A stretch of 17,380 bases of DNA from CAZADH01 sp964483805 (GTDB lineage Bacteria; Muiribacteriota; Ozemobacteria; Ozemobacterales; Ozemobacteraceae). The stretch is taken from positions 1-17,380 of the forward strand of contig CAZADH010000122.1 in the NCBI GenBank assembly GCA_964483805.1, read 5' to 3'. The notes beneath the pieces are model-generated. The model was not told the origin of the DNA. It saw only the letters and a program-made list of their open reading frames with translations, and did no database searches. The position numbers were made by a program, and so were the translations under genes. Positions 1 to 9,900 of the stretch are shown here, in pieces (within the stretch, counting starts at the first letter, position 1; each line of letters begins with the position of its first letter).

Positions 1-1890
1 CCTTCGGTGGTCTGCCTCGCCACGATGACCCCAGTACCGACGGCGGCGTCCTCTGAAGACCCGGTGCCAGAAAGCGACGAGATCGAAGTCACCTTCATCC
101 CCGAAGAGCCGGCATTGACCGTTGATACCATTGATCAATCCGAACCATCGTCTGACGAAAGCGGCTGTGCAGCCGGCGTTTCGGCGTCAATTGAGCAGGC
201 CGCCAACTCCCCTACCCCACCGCCGAATTCAGCAGCGGATACCGGTAACGATCGCGAAACTGCGGCGATGACGGGGGCACTGAGCGCACGCGAGCGCTCC
301 GACACCGTAACCTGGCAGGACGTCGATGCCCCCGAGTATCTCGATGAGAACCCCATCGATCGAGACATCAAGAAGATGGGGCACGGCGAAATGGACCCCG
401 ACGATGAATCGGAGTCGGAAGAAGACGCCCCGCGCGCCCTGGGATACACGTTGCCCCCGCTGACCCTCCTCGCCACACCGCCGGCACGGACGGCCGGAGA
501 CGCGGAAGACATTGCGGCACGCTCGCAATTGTTGGTCAAGACACTGGCGGACTTTGGCATTCAGGCAACGGTCACCGATGTTGTTGAAGGTCCGGCTGTT
601 TCTCGCTTCGAACTGAAGCCCGCTGCCGGCGTCAAGGTCAGTCGCATCGTCAGCCTGACCGATGACATCGCAATGGCACTGGCGGCCACAGCCGTCCGCA
701 TTGAGGCACCCATTCCAGGGAAGGCCGCCCTCGGCATCGAGATCCCGAATCCCAAGCCTACTCCGGTGTTCTTCTACGATCTTGTGGCCAATGATGCCTT
801 CGTTCGCCCCGAGACCTTGCTCAATCTCGCGCTGGGGGTCACTATCAGCGGGAAACCGGTATACGCAGACCTGACGGAGATGCCGCACCTGTTGATCGCA
901 GGGTCGACCGGCTCCGGCAAGAGCGTCTGCATCAACACCATCATTGCCAGCATCTTGTTCCAGGCTCGCCCCGATCAGGTCAAGCTGGTCATGATCGATC
1001 CGAAAATGGTCGAATTGTCGAGTTACAACGGAATCCCGCACCTCATTTCCCCGGTGGTGACCGATCCAAAGCTCGCAGCCGGAGCATTGTTGTGGGCGGT
1101 CGAAGAGATGAGCCGACGTTACGAACTGCTGGCCACGTGCGGCGTTCGCAATATCGGCACGTACAACGCAGATCTGGCCCGCCTGCGCGAGGGCGTTGAC
1201 AGCGAGCTCCAGCCGATGCCACTCATCGTCATCATCATCGACGAGCTGGCCGACCTGATGATGACGGCCAGCGCCGAGGTGGAAGGCAGCATCTGCCGCC
1301 TGGCCCAAATGGCCCGCGCGGTCGGAATTCACCTGGTCATCGCCACCCAGAGACCCTCGGTCGACGTCATCACGGGGATCATCAAGGCCAACCTCCCTTC
1401 GCGCATCGCTTTTTCGGTCGCCTCACAAACCGATTCTCGCACGATTCTCGATGGCAAGGGTGCCGAGAAGCTTCTGGGCAAGGGTGACATGCTCTTCGTC
1501 CCCAAGGGCCGCTCCAAGCCGCTGCGGGTGCAGGGTGCGTTCATCGGGGACGCAGAACTCGAGCGATTGAGCAAGCATGCCCGCGAACAGGGGAAACCGG
1601 ACTACATCGAAATCACGCCGACGGTCGCCGATGACGACCGTGGCGATGACGATGGAACCGGCGCCGACGTCAACGATGATGCCAACGATGCCGACGCCGA
1701 CGGCGAGCTGTTGAGCCGCATCGAAACGTGGTTGGCAACGCAGGAAAAAACTTCGACCAGCATGCTGCAAAGAAAATTCAAGATCGGATATAATAGGGCC
1801 GCTCGTCTGACCGACCTCCTCGAAGAGAAGGGCCTGATCGGCCCGCAAGAGGGCGCCGGGAAGCGTCGGGTCATCAAGAAGTTGCCGTGA
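1..1890 (+). CDS. ftsK: DNA translocase FtsK/SpoIIIE, 5'-truncated by window
   Basis: This is a hexameric ATP-driven DNA pump that clears and positions chromosome termini at the division septum. The frame is open to the left edge, so the N-terminal membrane domain probably lies outside the window; no membrane segment is visible in this part. Counting from the in-frame GTG at 7, residues 1-145 are an acidic, Pro/Ser-rich linker. The family motif YTLPPLTLL is at 147, followed by the alpha domain. The RecA-like beta domain has Walker A GSTGSGKS at 299-306 and Walker B IIIDELADL with D412/E413. The stretches IATQRPSVDVITG and SQTDSRTILD are classic FtsK. A very acidic linker (about 540-567) precedes a C-terminal winged-helix gamma domain (about 568-627), which in the family reads oriented DNA motifs. 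Family membership is certain. The true start is unknown, and GTG 7 is unlikely to be it. Confidence 0.96.
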   Translation, partial: PSVVCLATMTPVPTAASSEDPVPESDEIEVTFIPEEPALTVDTIDQSEPSSDESGCAAGVSASIEQAANSPTPPPNSAADTGNDRETAAMTGALSARERSDTVTWQDVDAPEYLDENPIDRDIKKMGHGEMDPDDESESEEDAPRALGYTLPPLTLLATPPARTAGDAEDIAARSQLLVKTLADFGIQATVTDVVEGPAVSRFELKPAAGVKVSRIVSLTDDIAMALAATAVRIEAPIPGKAALGIEIPNPKPTPVFFYDLVANDAFVRPETLLNLALGVTISGKPVYADLTEMPHLLIAGSTGSGKSVCINTIIASILFQARPDQVKLVMIDPKMVELSSYNGIPHLISPVVTDPKLAAGALLWAVEEMSRRYELLATCGVRNIGTYNADLARLREGVDSELQPMPLIVIIIDELADLMMTASAEVEGSICRLAQMARAVGIHLVIATQRPSVDVITGIIKANLPSRIAFSVASQTDSRTILDGKGAEKLLGKGDMLFVPKGRSKPLRVQGAFIGDAELERLSKHAREQGKPDYIEITPTVADDDRGDDDGTGADVNDDANDADADGELLSRIETWLATQEKTSTSMLQRKFKIGYNRAARLTDLLEEKGLIGPQEGAGKRRVIKKLP

Positions 1891-1965
1891 GCTCCAGCAC
1901 TTGCTCGCGCAACAGCCATCATGGGGGCACCCTGCCACAGTCATCAACGGTGTTGTCGGCATGCC

Positions 1966-1990
1966 ACCCCGGTCGATTTTTCGCCGGGGT
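1966..1990 (+). terminator. Hairpin downstream of ftsK, possible weak terminator
   Basis: ACCCCGG at 1966-1972 pairs with CCGGGGT at 1984-1990, giving a 7-bp GC-rich stem plus a possible G-U pair around a T-rich loop. The downstream tail (AGCGGTGTTT) is only weakly U-rich, so intrinsic termination would be inefficient. It sits in the 178-bp gap between ftsK and the first giant TPR gene. It may end ftsK transcription partially or act as a leader hairpin of the TPR transcript. I see no convincing -35/-10 pair in this gap. Confidence 0.35.
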
Positions 1991-2068
1991 AGCGGTGTTT
2001 AACGCCGTTCTGTCCCAATGCACCCGCAGGGGCACACAAATCGCACGCAACGAAAGCCAGAGAACGCT

Positions 2069-5000
2069 ATGATGAAAACCATCTGTCCGTTCCTTCAGTG
2101 CACCGGCAGTGGCAACAAGGAAGTTGCCGGAATCAGTTGTCTGCACGAGCAATGCAACTTCTACGACGCTGCGGGCAACGCATGCCTGTTCCTCGAAGTC
2201 GGGCTCGCATCGCGCGAGTACCTCAAGCACGTCAAGACTCTGGCGGAGCAGACGGAACTGGCAAGCCTCAAAGAGCGGGCTTCCTCTCTTTCAGCCGATG
2301 AGCGCGCCGAACGTCTCGACCTGTATCTGTCACAGGGTCGCGTGGCTTTCAACCGCGGCGACCTCGACCGCGCCCTGCTTGCGTTCAAGAAAGCCCTCAC
2401 ACTGAATCAGGGCCACGCCGCTTCGCATCGTGCCCTTGGCGATATTTATGCGGTCAAGGGGCAGTATGATGAAGCGATTTCGGCTTACCGCATTGCCCTG
2501 AACCTGGAATCGGAAGACGGCGAGACCTGGAGCAAGCTGATCCACCAATACCGGGCCATGTATGCGGCATTGCCGCACCGACAGAGCCTCTATGAACAGA
2601 CGATCAGCAAGTTGCGAGAAGAGTTCCGCAACCTCGACCTGGTCTCGATGGCCAACGCCATGATGGCACACGCCCTCCTGATTCTCCATGCCGACGATGC
2701 CGAAGCGTTCCGTGCACAGCGTGATGAAGCGCTCGATCTCTGTGAACGCGCCCTCGAGCTGGATCAAGCCAATCTCTGGGCCCACCTGGCCCGCAAAGAC
2801 ATCCACGTGCACAATCAAGACGTGGCCGCCGCAGTCAATGCGCTCGTCACGGCCACCGAGGCGATTCCCGAGAACCCCCGACTTCTGTTCGAGTTGGGCG
2901 AGAGTTATTTGCTGGCCCATGCCGAGCACATCGAGGTCGAGGGTGATGCGTTGGTGCACGCGAAGGACTGCTTTCAGGCAACGATTGCGATCGATCCGAT
3001 GTTTGCGGAGGTGCATTTCCGCATTGGTTTCATCCACGAGCTCAAGGCCAGCTTTGAAGCCGCCATCGAAGCCTATCTTCAGGGCCTCGCGATCAATCCC
3101 AACCACGTTTTCGGCAACTACCGACTGGGCAAGATCTACCAATTGAAGGGCATGCTGGGTAAAGCAATCGAGCGGTTCCGCCGGGTGGTCGAGCTGGCCG
3201 CAACGCGCACGGCGATGGCGACCGACCTGCCGATCCTGGCCCAGAAGATTCGTGCCCTGCGCGAATCCGGCCCACTCGAAGCGCTGATCGAACTGGGCAA
3301 CGTGCACACCCGGCGACATCAGTTTGCCGAAGCGATGGAGTCCTACCAACACGCGCTGGCCCTCGAGAAAGGGCACCCCGTCGCCACCATGAACCTGATC
3401 AATCTGACCTGGGAACAGCACAAGGGCACGCCCACCCAGGAGACGGTCTGCGACCGCATCATCGAGCAATACAAGAATGAGGCCATGGTCGACAGCCAGA
3501 ATCCCAAGAGCCACTTTGCCCTGGCCTTCGCCTGTCAGACGTTCGCCTCGCTGCTCCCCGAGAAGGCCGAAGAGCGGCTCGAGCAGGCCATGACCGGGCA
3601 CCAGATGGCCATCAACCTCGATCCGAGCTTCAAGTGGGCGTATTGGGGTCTGAAAAACTGCAAGCTCGTGCCCCTTCCCGAGGTTGCCCCGCGTTTCGAG
3701 GAGGCTCTCGAGGCCTGCCAGGCCGTGGTCGCCATGGATCCCGACGATCCGGATGCCACGTTCGAACTCGGCGACGTGTACCAACGCATGAACCGCATCG
3801 CCGAGGCAGTTCAGAGCTTCCAGGCCTCGGTCGGCAAAGACCCGTCGTATATTCCCGCTTACTTCCGCATGGTCGAGATCTACGCCGGAGCCAGCCAGTT
3901 CGACGACGCCATTCGTGCGTGTCAGCGGGTCATTCGCATCAATCCTCATCTTCCTCGGGGTTACTTCGAACTCGGACGGCTCTATCGCTCGATCACCCAG
4001 GCCGAGAAGGCGATCAGCAATCTCCGCAAAGCGGTCGAATTGGACCTCGATTATCTCGATGCCTACTTCCTGTTGGGCGAGTTCGATTTCGAAGCGAAAC
4101 AGTACGACCATGCGATGATCCGCTACAAGAAGGTCCTCGAGCTCGACCCGAACCATCTGGCCGCGCACTGGCGCATCGCCAAGATCCTCGACACGCAGGA
4201 TCGCTTCGGCGATGCCTTGATGGAGTACCGCACCGCTCTGGGTATCGATCCGAAGCACGTCGACATCAAGTTCGAGATGGCCACCATGCTCGCCCGGCAC
4301 GAACAACTCGCCGAAGCGAAGTCGGCCCTCGAAGAGATTCACGCACGGCACCCGCAGCACATGGGAACGACCCTCGAGCTGGCGCGCGTTGCCAACCGCC
4401 AGGAGCGGTACGATGCCGCCGAGTCGGGTTATCTGCGCGTTATCGAAGCCGACGCCGAGAATCTGCTGGCGCATCTCGAACTCGCCGTCATTTACGAACA
4501 CACCGGGCAGATCTACAAAGCAGAGGATGCCTATTCGCGGGTCGTTCAACTCGACCCGACGCACATCCACGCGCACATGGCCCTGGCCAAGATCTTCATC
4601 ACCCGCGGCTTGCTCGACAAGGCCCTCGATGTTCTGGCAAAGGTCGCCGAGATCGACCCGAACAACTTCGGTGCCCACGTTGAGATGGCCAACCTGTACC
4701 AAACCAAGGGGGTCACGGCCAAAGTCATTGCGAGTCTCAAGGCCGCGATCAACATTCGTCCCGACGCCCCCGAGGTCCATCTGCAACTGGCGAAGGCCTA
4801 CCACGAACTCGACCAGACGAGCGACGCGCTGCACGAGTATCGCCGCACGCTCGAACTCGACCCGAATCAGGTCGAAGCCCTGGGCGCGATCGGCGACATC
4901 AGCTTCAATCTCGACAACTACGACGAGGCGATCGCTCACTTCCGGCGCCTGGTCGAACTGGAACCGCAGAACCACGCGGTTCGCGGCCGCCTGGCCGAGT

Positions 5001-6949
5001 CGTATTATCTCACCGGCCAGCACGAGAAAGCGCTCGACGAGTATCTGAAGGTCACCGAGATCAACGAGGAGCGCACCGACGCGCTGATCCGCATCGGCCA
5101 ACTGTATTCATCGATGGAGAAATGGCCTGAGGCAGCGCGATTCTTCAAGAAGGTGTTCGCATACGATCCGGGCAACGCACGCATCCACTTCGAGTTGGGC
5201 AAAGTCTACGACAAGATGAACATGCTGGCGGATGCCGTCGGCGAGTATGAAGCTGCGCTGAAGCACGATGCAGAGAACGTCGCGATCATTACGCAAATGG
5301 GCCTGGTCCACCGCCGCCAGGGGAACCTCGATCTGGCGATCGAGCGCTTCAACCGGGCGATCGAGATCGACCCCAAAAACGCCGGACTGCCGCACTTCGA
5401 GCTGGGCAAGGCCTACATCAACAAGGGGCGTGTCGATATCGCCATTCAGCAGTTCAAAGAAGCGATTTTGTGCGATCCCGAAAACGTCGAGATCCACGCC
5501 GAATTGGCGAAAGCTTACGTCAGCCAGGGCATCACGGACGAGGCGGCCGCGGCACTCAACAAAGTGCTCGAACTGCGACCGAACGACGTTGCGGCCTGGT
5601 ATGAAATGGGCAGTCTGCAATGTTCGCTGGGGCACGCCGAACAAGCACTCAGTTCGTACAAGAAAGCCATTGCATTGGCGCCCGAGCATCCGCGCGCCCA
5701 CCTCGACCTGGGCAGATTGCTGCGCGACAAAGGCGACACCGCGGAAGCGATTGCATCATTTATGCGTGCTCTGAAAATCGATGGTTCGAACCCAGTTGCG
5801 CACTACGAATTGGGCGACATCCATTACCGTGAAGGTGAGTTTTCTGACGCGATTAAGTGTTTCGATCGCGCGCTCGAGCTGCAATCCGATTATGTTGACG
5901 CCTACCAGAAACTGGGTACGATCTACGCCAATCAGCAACAATGGGCCAAGGCGAAGACCAATCTTGCCAAGGCTCTCGAGCTCGACCCCGAAACGCCGGC
6001 CATCTACTCGAGCCTGGGTGAGGTCTGCGACAAGCTCGGCGACACGGCAGGGGCCATCTCGGCCTTCGAGCGGGCGTTGAAATACAAGCCGGGGAACAAG
6101 GCGATCATCGATCGGCTCGGTGCCAACTACAAAGCCGCCGCTGAATATGAAAAAATGATGGACCTTTACGAGAAGGCCGTTGAGTTGGCCCCGAAGAACG
6201 CCCATTTCCACTTCGAGATGGGTGAAGCCAATCGCATGCTCAAGAACCTCGACGCGGCCATGCACAGCTATGAAGAGGCGCTGACGCTGAATCCAGACTT
6301 CATCGAGGCGATGTACTCGCTGGGTGAGATCTACGACCAGAAGCACTATTACGACAAGATGATCCAGTTGTTCAAGAAGGCGATCGTCTTGTATCCCAGC
6401 AACAGTCGGGCCCACTACGAGTTGGGCCGGGCCTACCAGCAAAAGTACCGCACCGCCGAGGCCATCGAAGAATACAAGCAGGTGATCAATCTCGACAGCA
6501 ACCATCCGCGGGTGTATTTCGACCTCGGCAGCCTGTATCTCGACAACGGCCAGACCGACGAGGCGAAGGCACACCTCGAGCGGGCCGCCCAGATCGACAA
6601 TGGCCGCGGCGAGATCTTCGTCGCTCTCGGGCGCGCCCATGAGGAACTTGGCAATGCTGATCGAGCGCGCGACTGCTATCAACGGGCCAAGTCGCTCAAC
6701 AGCGACAACGTCGAGATCTACCTCAAACTCGGCCAAGACCATGTGACCAAGGGTGAATGGGCCGCCGCCGTGACCGAACTGCAGAAGGCGCTCGAAATGC
6801 GCAAGCCAACGAGTGAAGTCTACTTCTTGCTGGCCAAGGCATTCCGTGGCCTGGGCAAGAAGCAGGAGAGCCTCGAGGCCATCAACAAGGCTGAAGAGTT
6901 GTCGAAGACCGAAGAGGCCGCCGCCGCGCAGGAGCCAAAGAATGGTTAG
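2069..6949 (+). CDS. Giant TPR-repeat protein 1 (1626 aa) with N-terminal cysteine cluster
   Basis: This is a solenoid scaffold protein of unknown partners. I chose the ATG ATG pair at 2069/2072. The ATG at 2018 would add 17 residues of poor composition ahead of a compact start. Residues 6-39 hold five cysteines (C6, C11, C24, C29, C39), a likely metal or Fe-S site. TPR units begin near residue 70. An irregular region (about 130-555) carries longer linkers and inserts. From residue 559 to 1613 there are 31 uninterrupted TPR units, 30 of exactly 34 residues and one of 35. The short tail is Ala/Glu-rich. No signal peptide, membrane segment or enzyme domain is visible, so it should be cytoplasmic, roughly 180 kDa. 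The next gene overlaps its stop codon, implying co-expression. TPR proteins usually bind other proteins, and about 40 units would form several superhelical turns. The TPR assignment is certain; the role is not known. Confidence 0.95.
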   Translation: MMKTICPFLQCTGSGNKEVAGISCLHEQCNFYDAAGNACLFLEVGLASREYLKHVKTLAEQTELASLKERASSLSADERAERLDLYLSQGRVAFNRGDLDRALLAFKKALTLNQGHAASHRALGDIYAVKGQYDEAISAYRIALNLESEDGETWSKLIHQYRAMYAALPHRQSLYEQTISKLREEFRNLDLVSMANAMMAHALLILHADDAEAFRAQRDEALDLCERALELDQANLWAHLARKDIHVHNQDVAAAVNALVTATEAIPENPRLLFELGESYLLAHAEHIEVEGDALVHAKDCFQATIAIDPMFAEVHFRIGFIHELKASFEAAIEAYLQGLAINPNHVFGNYRLGKIYQLKGMLGKAIERFRRVVELAATRTAMATDLPILAQKIRALRESGPLEALIELGNVHTRRHQFAEAMESYQHALALEKGHPVATMNLINLTWEQHKGTPTQETVCDRIIEQYKNEAMVDSQNPKSHFALAFACQTFASLLPEKAEERLEQAMTGHQMAINLDPSFKWAYWGLKNCKLVPLPEVAPRFEEALEACQAVVAMDPDDPDATFELGDVYQRMNRIAEAVQSFQASVGKDPSYIPAYFRMVEIYAGASQFDDAIRACQRVIRINPHLPRGYFELGRLYRSITQAEKAISNLRKAVELDLDYLDAYFLLGEFDFEAKQYDHAMIRYKKVLELDPNHLAAHWRIAKILDTQDRFGDALMEYRTALGIDPKHVDIKFEMATMLARHEQLAEAKSALEEIHARHPQHMGTTLELARVANRQERYDAAESGYLRVIEADAENLLAHLELAVIYEHTGQIYKAEDAYSRVVQLDPTHIHAHMALAKIFITRGLLDKALDVLAKVAEIDPNNFGAHVEMANLYQTKGVTAKVIASLKAAINIRPDAPEVHLQLAKAYHELDQTSDALHEYRRTLELDPNQVEALGAIGDISFNLDNYDEAIAHFRRLVELEPQNHAVRGRLAESYYLTGQHEKALDEYLKVTEINEERTDALIRIGQLYSSMEKWPEAARFFKKVFAYDPGNARIHFELGKVYDKMNMLADAVGEYEAALKHDAENVAIITQMGLVHRRQGNLDLAIERFNRAIEIDPKNAGLPHFELGKAYINKGRVDIAIQQFKEAILCDPENVEIHAELAKAYVSQGITDEAAAALNKVLELRPNDVAAWYEMGSLQCSLGHAEQALSSYKKAIALAPEHPRAHLDLGRLLRDKGDTAEAIASFMRALKIDGSNPVAHYELGDIHYREGEFSDAIKCFDRALELQSDYVDAYQKLGTIYANQQQWAKAKTNLAKALELDPETPAIYSSLGEVCDKLGDTAGAISAFERALKYKPGNKAIIDRLGANYKAAAEYEKMMDLYEKAVELAPKNAHFHFEMGEANRMLKNLDAAMHSYEEALTLNPDFIEAMYSLGEIYDQKHYYDKMIQLFKKAIVLYPSNSRAHYELGRAYQQKYRTAEAIEEYKQVINLDSNHPRVYFDLGSLYLDNGQTDEAKAHLERAAQIDNGRGEIFVALGRAHEELGNADRARDCYQRAKSLNSDNVEIYLKLGQDHVTKGEWAAAVTELQKALEMRKPTSEVYFLLAKAFRGLGKKQESLEAINKAEELSKTEEAAAAQEPKNG
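2084..2185 (+). other. Five-cysteine N-terminal cluster of giant TPR protein 1
   Basis: Residues 6-39 contain CPFLQC (C6, C11), then C24 and C29 with the same four-residue spacing, and C39. The pattern C-x4-C-x12-C-x4-C-x9-C is concentrated in the first 40 residues, while cysteine is rare in the remaining 1580. There is no hydrophobic h-region before it, so it is not a lipoprotein signal. A zinc-binding or Fe-S-binding cap on the TPR solenoid is the natural reading, but I do not recognise a named family. Confidence 0.6.
3743..6907 (+). repeat. Uninterrupted array of 31 TPR units (about 102-bp period)
   Basis: Residues 559-1613 of TPR protein 1 divide into 31 consecutive units, each typically of the form xxxxAxxxLGxxYxxxGxx, continuing xxAxxxYxxALxLDP. 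Thirty are exactly 34 residues; only the unit starting near residue 1103 (KNAGLPHFELG) has one extra residue. The units are well diverged from one another in protein and codon sequence, with only short shared phrases such as ELDPN, so the array is old or under purifying selection rather than a recent tandem expansion. Confidence 0.93.
6930..6934 (+). promoter_or_regulatory. Shine-Dalgarno AGGAG for giant TPR gene 2
   Basis: AGGAG lies 7 nt before the ATG at 6942, inside the last codons of TPR gene 1. This fixes the start of the second gene, which overlaps the first stop codon by 8 nt (ATGGTTAG), and argues for translational coupling. The longer upstream in-frame extension to 6813 is arginine-rich out-of-frame readthrough of gene 1 and is not the real start. 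Confidence 0.85.
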
Positions 6950-9900
6950 TCGCATCGACATTCTCATCGAGAAGGCGCAGACTCAGTTCGAGCTCGATCA
7001 GTTCGAACAGGCTGCCGGAACCTGCGAGCAGATTCTCCGCGACCATCGGGATCCCCAGATCCAGCGCATGCTCGCCCAGAGTTACCTCAAGCTCGGCCGC
7101 AACCACGAAGCGATGAAATCTTTCGAGGCCGTCGTCGAGGCATTCCCTGACGATGAAGCGAGCCTGACCGAACTGGGGCGCCTCGCCAAGGAAACCGGCG
7201 ATCTGGACCGTGCCGAAAAAGTTCTCGAACGCAGTTGCGCACTGCACCCCAAGAAGCCAGATCTGTATCTCGAACTGGGGCGTTTGCAGATCGGCCGGCG
7301 CCAATATGACAAAGCCGCGAAATCCTTCGGTGCCGTGCTCGAACTGCTGCCCGGCCATTCCGAGGCGACTCTCGAACTGGGCAAGCTCCTGGTCGTCAAA
7401 GACGATCTGGAGGGAGCGCGCCAGGTCTTCGCCAATGCTGTCGACAACGACCCGGACAACGCCAGACTCCACTTCGAACTGGGCGAGGTCTACAATCTTC
7501 TTGGCCAATATCAAGATGCGATTCTCGAGTACAAACGCGCCGAACGACTAGACCCAAACAACTCTGTTGTTCATTGGCGCATTGGCAAAGACCTCGAAGG
7601 CAAAGGCAAGTTTGACGAGGCGCTCGAGAAATACGAAGTAGTACGCCAACTGGACCCCAACAACCTCGAGGTGCTGTACCGCGTCGCAAAAATCCAGCAA
7701 CGCAAGGGTGACGCCGATGCCGCGATTCTTGCGTTCAAAGAGATTGTAAAACGCAAAGAGAACTGGTTGGAGATCCGCCAGGAACTGGCCAACCTGTATG
7801 CCGAGAAGGGCATGTTCCAGGAACAGGCGCAAGAACTCGAAGCGATTGCTGCCATGGACGGGGCATCAGAAGATGTATTGCTGAATCTTGCTGCCGCCAA
7901 TGAGCAAGCAGGCAATCTGGACAAGGCACTGGTGTATTACCACAAGGCTTTTGTCAATGACCCTGAAAATCCGGCGATTCCTGAACGCATTTTCGGGTTG
8001 ATTTGCGCCGGCGGCGGTCCGATCGAGAACTACCTCGATGCCGTTGAAGCACTGGCGGTGTTTCAACCCACCGATCCGGATGTCTTTCTGTTTCTCGCCC
8101 GTATGTACATGCACCAAGGGCGAGTCGAAGATGCCAATGCCTACTACGCGCGGGTGCTCGAACTCGATCCCGCCCGCACCGACATCCGGGGTGAACTGAG
8201 GGCAATCTATCAGGCCAAAGGAATGGTCACCGAAGAGATGGAAGCCATCCAGGCGCTGCTGGCCTCGGCTCCAGAAGATGTCGAGCTGTTGCGCGATCTG
8301 TTCGGACTCCAAAAGCAGTTGCGCCTGCGTGCCGAGGCCACCGAAACGCTGCGGGTTCTCATGCGGGTTTCCCCGGATCCCGCGTGGTCGCGCGAGCTGG
8401 CGGCCATGTGCATGGAGCAGGGCCAGAGCGACGACGCCATCGTGATGCTGCAGCGGGCACTCGCTGAGAATCCCCAGGATCCCAGCCCGCACCAGGCTCT
8501 GGCACGGCTCTACCAGCAGAAGAACATGCCCGAGAAAGCGATCGAGAGTCTCCGGGCGTTGGTGCAGATCGATCCCAACGACCTCGAGTCTCACCTCGCC
8601 CTCGGGCAGTTGTACCACCAACTGGGCCGGATCGACGATCAGATCGAGTCGCTGGCTCATGCGATCGAACTGGGCGCCTCGGATCCGCGACTCTTCCTCG
8701 AACTGGGCGACCTCTATCGCCAACGCGGCAAGACGGAAGACGCTCAGGCCATGTTGCAGCAAGCGAAGCAAGCGGCACCCGACGATCCGACCGTCAGCAA
8801 GCGCTTGATCGACATCTTCCTGTGCGCCAACGATCATGCTGCAGCCATCGGTGAACTCGAGGCGATGCGGCAACAAGACCCCGAAAACATCGAGAACTAC
8901 CTGACTCTGGCCCGGATCTATCACGGCCAATCGATGTTCGACGAGGCGATGCAGGTCCTCGAACAGGCGCTGACGGTGGCACCCGGGCAGATCCAGGTCC
9001 GGATCGAGCAGGCCAAGCTGCTGATCGAAGCCAATCGTGCGGCCGACGCGGTCGACCTGCTCAAGAACCTGACCATCGAGAATCCCGACAACCAGCAACT
9101 CGCGCTGGAACTGGCCATTGCTCACGTGAAGGCCGGTGAAGAAGAGACCGCCATCCTCGAGCTCAAAGAGCTGCTCAAGATCGATGAAGCCAACGTTCAG
9201 GCACGGGTGCAGCTCGGTCGCGTGTTCGCACTGACCAACCAGGTCGACCAGGCGATCATGGAGTTCAAGCGGGCAGTCAAAGATGCGCCGGAACTCCCCG
9301 ACGGCCATGTCGAACTCGGTCGCATGTACGTGACTATGGGGCGATCGTTCAACGATACGGCCATGATCGGCAGCGGTGCCGACGAGATTCGCGAAGCCCT
9401 GCGGCTCGACCCCAACAACATCAACGCGCATTTCGAGTTGGGCTGTGTCCTGAAGGACGAGAACAAGGTCATCGAAGCGCTCGCCGAGTTCGAGTTGGTG
9501 CTCAAGCACATGCCCTACCACACGCAGTGCAAGAGCTATCATCAGGAACTGTCGGCGCTCAAGGTCAAATCGATGGCCGAAGAGCACATGCAGCAGGCGC
9601 GCATTTTCAACGAGCGTGGCATGTTGAAAAACGCGATTCTCGAGTATGAGACCGTGATCAACCTGCAGCCCGACAACCACCAGGCGCTCTTCGATCTGGG
9701 CAGCATCTATCGCGAACAGAACCAACTCGAGAAGGCGATCGAGTTCTTCTCGCGGGCACGCGACACGAAACAAGATTTCCTCGAGGCGTATGTGGCTCTG
9801 GGCCAGGCTTGCATTGCGGCAAATCGTCCCGACGACGCGGCCATCGAACTGCAAGCACTGCTGGGCATCGAACCGAACCATTTCGACGGTCTGGTGATGC

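Noticed and set aside
2069..2185. Possible lipoprotein signal at the cysteine-rich start of TPR protein 1.
   Set aside because: No hydrophobic segment precedes any of the cysteines and there is no lipobox, so export is unlikely.
2330..5101. A 923-codon open frame antisense to TPR gene 1, with similar long ones at 5756-6967 and 7866-10439.
   Set aside because: They are codon-aligned with the sense genes, so stops arise only where the sense strand uses TTA, CTA or TCA, which are rare here. The sense frames have clear TPR sequence; the antisense ones have no recognisable domain.
3743..6907. A regular period near 102 bp that could suggest a minisatellite or CRISPR-like array.
   Set aside because: The period is the 34-residue TPR unit. 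DNA of successive units is well diverged and there are no identical direct repeats with unique spacers.
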